A DNA stretch of 64,000 nucleotides from Fallopia convolvulus. Taxonomy: Eukaryota > Streptophyta > Magnoliopsida > Caryophyllales > Polygonaceae. The notes beneath the pieces are model-generated. The model did no database searches. It was not told where the DNA came from and saw nothing but the letters and a program-made list of their open reading frames with translations. Shown in pieces: positions 56,077 to 64,000 of this stretch. The DNA lies in contig OZ024718.1 of NCBI GenBank assembly GCA_964016875.1, forward strand, positions 5,089,001-5,153,000. Reading direction: 5' to 3'. Both the position numbers and the translations under genes were made by a program. Position 1 is the first letter of the stretch. The number at the start of each line of letters is the position of its first letter.

Positions 56077-59000
56077 GTGGCAGTGAGGGGGAACAGCACA
56101 TGGGTCATTGATAGTGGATGTTCTAACCACATGACCGGAAATAAAGACAACCTCATCTCACTCCATCCAAAGGCCGAAGGAGGTCATGTGTCCTTTGGCA
56201 ACAAGAACAAAGGGGAAATCATAGGAACATGGGAAGTACTACTCAACAAATCAATCAAAATCAGCAACGTTAACCTGGTAAAAGACCTGGGATTCAATCT
56301 CCTGAGTGTTTCTCAGATATGTGATCAAGGGAACAACATCGTCACCTTTGATTCAAGAGAGTGTCTAGTGATCAACAAGAAGACCAACAAAATCATCCTG
56401 AAGGGAAGAAGGTCCAACAACATCTATGTGGTGGATACAGACTTTGAGCCACCAAGGAAACTGTGCTTGGCAAGTTCCCTTGACGAAACGGAACTCTGGC
56501 ACAAAAGACTGGGCCATGCTGGCATCAGTCAGATCCTAAAGCTCTATCTACAAGATCTGGTCATTGGTCTTCCTCGAATAAACATCGAAGGTGCCAAGAT
56601 GTGTGAAGCTTGTGTTGTGGCAAACAAACCAAAAGCTCCTTCAAACCAAAAAGGGTAGTCAGCACAACAAGGCCCTTGGAGCTAATTCACATGGATCTCT
56701 GTGGTCCCATGGACACCGAAAGATTCGAAGGAAAGAGGTACATGTATGTCTTAATTGATGATTTTTCAAGGTTTACATGGGTTCTTTTCTTGAGATCAAA
56801 ATCAGATACCTTCAAAGAATTTGAGACTCTAATCAAGAGGATGGAAGTTAGCATGGGAATCAAGCTCAAGGCACTCAGATCTGACCATGGAACAGAGTTC
56901 AAAAACTCAGAGTTCCTAAGGTACTGTGCCAACAATGGTGTATCCCACAACTTTTCGGCTCCTCGCACTCCTCAACAAAATGGAGTGGTGGAATGGAAAA
57001 ACCGAGCCTTGGAAGACATGGCAAGGACCATGATGCTAGAGAGTGGAGTTCCTCCAAGTTTCTGGGCTGAAGCCATCTCCACAACTACTTACATCCTAAA
57101 TCGAGCAATGACAAGACCCATGATCAAAAAGACATCCTACGAGCTGATCAAAGGAAGAAAGCCCAACATCTCTCATCTAAGGACCTTTGGATGCAAATGC
57201 TTCGTTCACAACAATGGGAAGGACAACCTCGACAAATTTGAGCCCAGAAGCGATGAAGGGATATTCCTGGGATACTCTTCTCAAAGCAAGGCGTACAGGG
57301 TCTATAACAAGAGGACCAAGAAGGTAGAAGAAAGCATCCACGTCATCTTCGACGAAAAATCTGTAAAGATGGGAATAGAGGCCCAAGGAAAGGGAACTCT
57401 GTTCAAGCTAGTCAGACAAGAAGAAGACGACGACGAGGATGAACCAAGAAAGAGAGATGAAGACTATCCAAGTGGGAACAATGCTCCACAATCAAGGAAC
57501 AACGAAGGAGATCAAAACTCCACAGATCAAAGCTCCTTTGAAGTTCCCTCCTCAACAGAAGAACCACAAGATGTATCGAACTCTCTTGTTCCCCAAAATA
57601 AAAGTGTACCAGAATCCAGTGTTCAGGGGAACAACGAGGGAACTCCGAAGAAAATCCTGACGAAAGTCCCAGCCAAGAAGCTGAACATAACTGTTCCCCT
57701 GAGGAAGAGGAGGCTCAAGATACAGATGAAGAAGAGTCAAGGGAACAGGTTGACGTCTCACACATCCGAACAAGAAACTACCACCAAAAGAAAGATCACC
57801 CCATCGACAACATCATCACTCCATATGATAAAGGTGTTCTAGCTCGCTCCTCTCTCAATAACTTTTGTGCTTTTAATGCCTTTGTCTCGCTGGTGGAACC
57901 AAAAAGCATTAAAGAAGCTCTAAAGGACCTAGACTGGATCCAAGCCATGCAAGAAGAACTACGCCAATTTGAAAGGAACAAGGTGTGGAAGTTAGTTCCT
58001 AGGCCCAAGAACAAGAACATCATAGGAACACGATGGGTCTTTCGGAACAAGCTCGATGATACTGGGGCAGTAGCAAGGAACAAGGCTCGTTTGGTTGCTC
58101 AAGGCTACAGACAAGAAGAGGGGATCGACTATGACGAAACCTTCGCACCAGTTGCAAGGATCGAGGCCATTCGTCTTCTCATAGCCTATGCAGCTCACAA
58201 ATGATTCAAGTTATACCAGATGGATGTGAAGACGGCCTTTCTCAATGGGCACCTCAAAGAAGAAGTATATGTAGCTCAACCCCCAGGATTTGAAGATGAG
58301 AAGCTCCTTGACCACGTCTACTTCCTAGAGAGGGCCCTCTACGGACTCAAACAAGCTTCTCGAGCATGGTATGACAGGTTCGCTCAATTCCTTTTGTATC
58401 ATGGATACCTTCGAGGTTCCATAGACAAAACCCTGTTTCTAAAGAAAGAATCTAAGGATATTTTGATCGTACAAGTATATGTTGATGACATTGTTTTTGG
58501 AGCAACTAACGAAACTCTTGTAGAGAATTTTAAGAACCTCATGAGCAGTGAGTTTGAGATGAGTCTCATCGGGGAACTCACGTTCTTCTTAGGACTCCAA
58601 ATATCTCAAACAAAGGAGGGAACAAGGATTCATCAACAGAAATACATCAGAGAAATGCTAGTAAAGTATGGGATGGACCACTCAAGGCCCATCGACACTC
58701 CCATCTCACCAAACTCAAGGCTCAACGCCGATGAAACAGGGGTAAGTGTCGATCAAAGGAACTTCAGAGGTATGATTGGCTCTCTCCTATACTTAACTGC
58801 TAGTAGACCTGATATCATGTTTTCAGTTTGCTTATGTGCACGTTTTCAAGCTAACCCGAAAGAATCACACCTGAAAGAGGTGAAGAGGATTTTCAGGTAC
58901 CTCAAAGGGAACGACAACTTGTGCCTCTGGTATCCAAGGAACAGTTCCCTTGAGCTCATTGCTTATACAGATGCAGATTTTGTTAGGCACCTCGTTGATA

Positions 59001-59422
59001 GAAAGAGCACATCAGGAATGGCCCAGTTCCTTGGGTCATGCTTAGTCTCATGGGGATCCAAAAAGCAAAATTCAGTGGCACTCTCCACAGCTGAAGCAGA
59101 ATATGTGGATGCCGCATCATGCTGTTCCCAAGTATTATGGCTCAAGTCCCAACTTCAGGATTATGGTATGTCTTTTGGCCCAGTTTCTATACTCTGTGAT
59201 AACACTAGTGCCATTAACATTTCCAAAAATCCTGTGCATCACTCTAGGACTAAGCACATAGACATTAGGCATCATTTTCTACGTGACAATGTTGAAAATG
59301 GGAACATCTCTATGCAACACTGTAGAACGGAAGAGCAAATTGCGGGCATTCTCACCAAAGCTTTAGACAGACGTCCCTACAAGCGTTTTCGAATGCTTCT
59401 GGGGATGATAACTCTAAACTAA
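56077..59422 (+). pseudogene. pol: Sirevirus element B pol, broken
   Basis: Protease (VIDSGCSNHMTG), GAG-pre-integrase (WHKRLGH), integrase core (HMDLCGP, LRSDHGTEF, GVVEWKNR with R changed to W after the catalytic Glu), reverse transcriptase (YVDD at about 58479-58490) and RNase H are all present in order. Lesions are a one-base loss near 56613, another near 57627 in the acidic linker, and TGA at 58202-58204. These sites differ from the lesions of element A, so the two copies decayed independently. The RNase H DADF motif is followed by VRH instead of AGH. Pol again starts right after an in-frame TAG (56074-56076). Confidence 0.87.
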
Positions 59423-60173
59423 ACAAGTCCTTGTTTGTCTCTCCCTCGATGCTTGACTAGTCTAACTAGAAATGCATGATAGGAAACTGTAGGAATCATT
59501 GCTTTCATTTTGCCATATTACTAGTCTAGAGCGTCATATGTATAGAGGAGCATTATTTCTTTTTGGCCCAAAATGATCAACCAGAGTTCCCTTCAACCCT
59601 CTCTACAAGCCACTATGACGGTTGATCATAAAACCAACCCTAAGCCAAGGGCCAAACAAACGCTTCTCATGAGCCAAACTCTTCATCCATTTATCGAGTT
59701 GTAATTGTCTGGTTCCCTTTTGAGTTCACTAGCCTTACACAGAAAACTGAGTGTGAGTTCCCTTAACCTCTCCACTCAATACGACCTTCTCAAAAGATCA
59801 TGGGAACTGGTGGGCACAAGCAAGGGAACACTGATCGATCTGAAAACATGAAACGCCACTTGGGAAACGGGAAATTGTGTCAGAATTTGAAGCATTATGG
59901 GCCAAGTATTCAAAAATCAAAAAGACTTCCCAAGGAAGAAAATGACGCGTGTCAGAGAAGTTGAAACGCTCCTCCACATTCATTGGCCAACGGTTATCGA
60001 GGTCTTTCTACACTTCCCTTTCTACCCTTGTCTCTCTCTCTCACATAAAAACCCAACCCTGCCATTTTTGGGTTCCTTCCTCCTCATCCTTCCCTGTCAC
60101 CCCCTCTCTTTGCAACTTTGCCTCCTCCCAATTCAAGCAAACTTCCAAAACTTCTCTCCATCCAAATCTTTCC
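59423..60173 (+). other. Pol to third-ORF spacer, element B
   Basis: 751 bp, homologous to 48042-48800 in element A, with the same CT-rich end before the ATG. The CCCCAG acceptor-like sequence of element A is not preserved here. Confidence 0.5.
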
Positions 60174-62509
60174 ATGGCTTCAACCCACTCATTCGAAGAA
60201 ATCAAAGAGTGGATCAACAAAAACCCTCGCACTTTCTTCCTCTCCATGTTAGCCGACATCGAGAAAGAACAAGATCCTGTTCTTCGCGATGTCCTAATTG
60301 CAGGGCTCTACAATTACATGAGCCCTCTCATGCCTCCTCCTTCTCTTCCTCCTCCTCCTCAGGCAGAGCAAACTCTAGCGATGCCTGCCTCCACCGCTAC
60401 ATCTTCTCAATCCCTTCCTCCTCCACCGTCTTCTCAACCCATCTCCATCTCCTCCTCAGGGACCAAGATCCTAGACTCCTTCGGATCCGAACCCCCATCC
60501 AAATACGAAAAACCCAAACAATCCAAACACAAACACTCTTCCAAAGATCCCTCCAAATCAAAACACCACTCCTCAAAATCCAAACACAAATCCTCCAAAT
60601 GCAAACACTCTCAAATCTCTTCTCCTTCCACTTACAAGGAACCAAAGAAGAAATCTCACCTCAACATGGAGGAAGTCCTCAACCTCTCCAAACCCGACAC
60701 TTACGCTGTTGTAGACCCAGCCGAAATCGCCGAACTCTTTCATCCACACCCCAAACCCATCTCTAAGACCTCTGGTCCCAAGGATTCCACACCCTCCTCC
60801 TCCTCTCTTCCCATGGACGAGGGAACTACTAACCCTCCTCCATCTTCTCCAAAGAAGATTCTCCACCCTCTTCCTCCCCCAGAGTTCCCCCACCCACCTC
60901 CCCCATTGCCAAATCTCCCACTACTCCAAAATCTGCCCCTGGGAACTCAAGTCCCAAGGCACCAAACCCTACTCCTCCTCCTTCCACGCCCAAGGTCCCA
61001 ACTCCACAAAATTCTCCTCCCCCTCCATCTTCTCCCACCACAATAAAACTCCCTTCCCCTCCTCCTTCTCAAACCACCATAGACCTCGACTCCGACGAGG
61101 ATGATCTCCCCATCGGAGTCATTGCTCGCAAAAAGGCCCAGCAGCAACTGCCCATAGTTATGGGAACTGTTGAAGAGGAAGCCCGACTCAAAGCCCTCGA
61201 GGAAGAATTCCGAGGTGTCCTCCCTAAGCCTACCTCTGACCAAGGGACCACGGCCCAACAAACCACGACCCAAGAAACCGAAGCTCAAGAAAAAGAGGCC
61301 CAAGAAAGGATGGCCCCAACCTTGACTGACACAGCTGGGACAGGCACTTGTCACCAAGACGATGACGACGAGGAGACAGGGTTGACCTCCTCTGAAGATG
61401 AAGGGACCTCTAGCGATGAAGCTGAGGTTCAAGAGGAGGTTCCTTCTGCCGAAAAGCCTGCCACCATCCCAACTCCAGAACACCGATTGGTGGTGTCGGA
61501 GGATCCCCATCCCACAAGGGACCTCCCTCTTCTGCTTGAAGCGGCTGACCCCCCCCCCTCTCCCCCCGCGCTAAAACGAAAGGCTACTGCCTCCAGGGGG
61601 AACAAGAACAAGAGAGGGAAGGGAACCGCTCCCAAGAAGGTGCACGTATCTGAAAATCGCAAGCTCCTTCCCCCTCTCATCCTATCCGAAAAACAACTGA
61701 CCGAACAAGGGCTCGGGCAACTGTGGGAACTGATCAAGGCCCAAGAATGGGAACACATCTATGATGAGGCAATGAGTGTGGATCCCTCTCAGGTGCGCCT
61801 CTTCTACAACCACTTCGTCGTCCACGACGAGGGCACCTAGGGAACTCTCTCCCTCAATGGCGATGACTTCATCTTCACAACCTCCTCCATTCGCCATCAA
61901 CTACAGGTCCCTTTCCAGGGCCTCAATGCCTTGCCCGCCAAAAACTGGGGTGAGTACAATAGCAATGAGATCTACCACACCATCTATGAGGGCCGCGTTC
62001 CCACCACTGGAACGTCGACCCATCACTTATCTCTCATTGCCAAGTTGGCCCATCAGTTCATCATCAACGTGGTGATCCCTCGCCAGGAGAAGCGTCTTCA
62101 CATCAACATTCCTGACGCCATTCTCCTCTTTCACTTTCTCTTGAAGAAGCCCATCAATCTCCCTCGCATAATCTTAGGGCACATGGAGAAGTGCATGGCC
62201 TCGGCATCCCATTCCCTTCCCTACGCTGGCCTGATCAAGAAACTCATGCTCAAAGAAGGCCTCTATGACTCCTCCAAAGAAGAGGTCACCATAGGCAGGG
62301 ACCTGGACATCTCTGTGGTCCAGAAAATGCGTCACTCGGAGCCCGTGGAGGACCAAGGGGCCCTTCCCTCGGGTGACAGCCCAACGGATGGGAACACACG
62401 AGTGTTGGTGCACATTGCCAACACTCTAGATAGGATGGCAGGGAACCAAGAGAAGATCATCCATGCCTTGGACAGACTGAGTGAACTCCTGCTCCCTCGA
62501 AGCCCATGA
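60174..62509 (+). pseudogene. Sirevirus element B third ORF, broken
   Basis: It starts MASTHSFEEIKEWI and keeps the basic KHKHSSKDPSKSKHHSSKSK tract, the Pro-rich, acidic and C-terminal blocks, and a shorter coiled-coil end. A frameshift lies near 60850-60885 in the Pro-rich part. An in-frame TAG at 61838-61840 interrupts the conserved block. It has several indels relative to element A and appears more divergent than pol. Confidence 0.83.
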
Positions 62510-62661
62510 TCTTCCCCTTTTCTCCCCCTCTCCCAAATGTTCCCACAAAATGTACTTGTGTTCCCTTGTACATATTTTTGCTTAAGTAATGAAGTGCCTT
62601 TTAGTATGATTGCGTGTTCCTCTCTTTCCTATTTTATGTGTTATTTGTTTTCGATGATGTC

Positions 62662-62879
62662 AAAAGGGGGAAAGACAAAAAATGCGAGATGAGTTAAAGT
62701 TAAGTTATCACAGAATATGCTCAAGCTGAGGGGGAACAATTGCATAAAAAGCTAAGTACGATCTAAGTGTTTCACTAAAAGTGGCTCCCTAGAAACATGC
62801 TTAGGAACTCATCTGCACAACATACGTAGAAATACTTGCTTATTTTGTGATGGGTTTGTCATCATCAAAAAGAGGGAAA
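62662..62879 (+). other. Multiple polypurine tracts, element B
   Basis: AAAAGGGGGAAAG (62662-62673) and GAGGGGGAA (62728-62736) precede the tract next to the 3' LTR. That tract is AAAAAGAGGGAAA (62867-62879) rather than A5G5A3, a one-base change at the functional position. Confidence 0.78.
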
Positions 62880-62880
62880 T

Positions 62881-63937
62881 TGTTGGGACGGTGTTGGGAC
62901 CTCTGGATCTAAAAATCGGAACAACGACATCGTTCTCCAGTTTTGATAATGACAAACACCATATGGGAACTAACGTGCTTTGATCAAGTATTTCTAAGGA
63001 ACACATGTTTAGCAAAGAACTCCCATGAATGACCAAAGGACACAAGAATACACAATGAAGAGTTTCTCTCAAAGGAACTCTGAAGAGTAAAGTTCCCATG
63101 CGATGGGAACTCCCATGAATGTCCAGAAAACACAGGCTTACACGATGAAGAGTTTCTCCCAAAGGAACTCTGAAGAAGACAGTTCCCACGACATGGGAAC
63201 TCGCATGTGACGACAAGGACCGCTCAGCGCAAATCGCAGGATCCTGTCTTGGACAGAACGAAGGCACAGTCTGAGGAGCAGACTGTCACGAGTGATCCAA
63301 CGGTCCGATTGATTCAACAAGTTGACCTAGTTCAAATCGAAGTCACATGTGAAGATTGTACACTTGGGCTGCAAGCAAAGGGCATTTCGGACAACATGAA
63401 AGATGCGATTGAAGCCCAAGTACAACCAAGTATAAAGCCAAATGAATAGTCTAGGGTTAAGCACTTCTCCCAAAAACTCACACACACTCCCAGAGAAAGA
63501 AAGAAAGAAGAAGAGAAGTCCCCGGCGGCGAGTGTCCGATCTCGACGACGGTGAAAGCTAAAGTTCCCAAGAGCAAGGGAACTGAATTGTCAAGGTGTAA
63601 GGTTTGACTTTCCTATTTTAGTTGAGTTGTTCGTTTATGAACTCAGTTGAGAAGATTCATTAGTGTTGCTAGAGTTAGGTAGAACTCGTAGGAACAGAGA
63701 AGTTTGAATCTGGCTGTTTGTAACTAAGGAACAAGCAATAAAATAAGTAAGTCATTCAAAATCCTCCAAGCGGAGGTAGAGGTTTACCCACACAACTAGT
63801 TGGTTGTCGTGGGGTTCCTCTATAAGGGAACTGTGTTCATTCTGCCTTTTAATACTTGCGATATTGTTTCTTCCGCTGCCTTGGGAACAACTTAACAACT
63901 AGTTCCCAATCTATCGCTAACAAGTTACGATCCAACA
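62881..63937 (+). repeat. 3' LTR of element B
   Basis: 1,057 bp. It differs from the 5' copy by about 22 substitutions, a one-base deletion near 63451, a shorter GAAA run and a small CGGCGG-type indel near 63524. The remaining 63 bases of the window to its right hold nothing recognisable. Confidence 0.93.
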
Positions 63938-64000
63938 GAAAAGATATTTATGTGTGAAATGAGAATAATTAAGAGGTATTGGATGAAGAGGAATAAATTG

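Larger units (their letters stand above)
52991..63937 (+). mobile_element. Sirevirus-type Ty1/copia element B
   Basis: A full-length 10,947-bp element with the same architecture and orientation as element A. The LTRs are 1,059 and 1,057 bp and differ at about 22 positions plus several indels by hand count, so it is older than A. The flanks are GAAAG (52986-52990) and GAAAAG (63938-63943), consistent with a 5-bp target duplication altered by one A. Gag, pol and the third ORF all carry lesions. Confidence 0.92.

Noticed and set aside
59897..60766. Plus-strand open frame of 289 residues in element B
   Set aside because: It is an alternate frame of the spacer and the third ORF, rich in Ser/Gln/Thr by composition, with no homologue frame in element A.
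1..64000. CRISPR arrays, bacterial operons or riboswitches
   Set aside because: No regularly spaced short repeats with unique spacers, no Shine-Dalgarno-linked gene strings; the content is plant nuclear.

Overview
This window looks like plant nuclear DNA, probably from a eudicot (inference). The evidence is AT-rich, gene-poor sequence, plant-type TCP, R2R3-MYB and HECT coding motifs, and dense plant transposable elements. The elements use initiator tRNA-Met primer sites (TGGTATCAGAGC). Only one plausibly intact host gene is visible: a CIN-class TCP transcription factor on the minus strand (33308-34093). Other host-like coding sequence is broken: a UPL5-like HECT ubiquitin ligase pseudogene (13642-14640) and a MYB repeat fragment carried inside a CACTA transposon (10893-11012).

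Left part (1-10 kb): a Helitron 3' end, small MITE-like elements, SINEs, and a minus-strand Copia fragment (gag, primer site, LTR). A ~3.0-kb Ty3-type solo LTR with a perfect 5-bp target duplication (AAAAC) interrupts that Copia LTR. Next (10.3-13.35 kb) comes a 3,020-bp non-autonomous CACTA element, then the HECT pseudogene and a duplicated exon-like block. From 17 to 24.5 kb there is a decayed Copia gag, a 1,041-bp hAT-type element, a Tourist-type MITE, and two LINE-derived fragments (zinc-binding plus RNase H-like domains). From 24.5 to 31.9 kb the sequence is very AT-rich. It holds two oppositely oriented Helitrons, a SINE with a perfect 14-bp target duplication, and a Sirevirus-like solo LTR. 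The TCP gene follows, then another SINE, another hAT-type MITE and a small unclassified MITE.

Right part (41.6-63.9 kb): two Ty1/copia elements of the Sirevirus (SIRE/Maximus) type, head to tail on the plus strand and 511 bp apart. Each has ~1.06-kb LTRs, gag with two CCHC knuckles, pol (protease, integrase, reverse transcriptase, RNase H), a third ORF after pol, and several polypurine tracts. Element A (41594-52479) is the younger: about 10 LTR differences by hand count, all transitions. It has two pol lesions. Element B (52991-63937) has about 22 LTR substitutions plus indels and many lesions. Both share a double in-frame stop between gag and pol, placed within a splice-acceptor-like sequence.

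The most interesting observations are the gag-pol boundary and third ORF of the Sirevirus pair, the TCP gene with an eroded miR319 site, the MYB-carrying CACTA element, and the shared 3' tail of a LINE and a SINE. All alignments and counts were made by eye.
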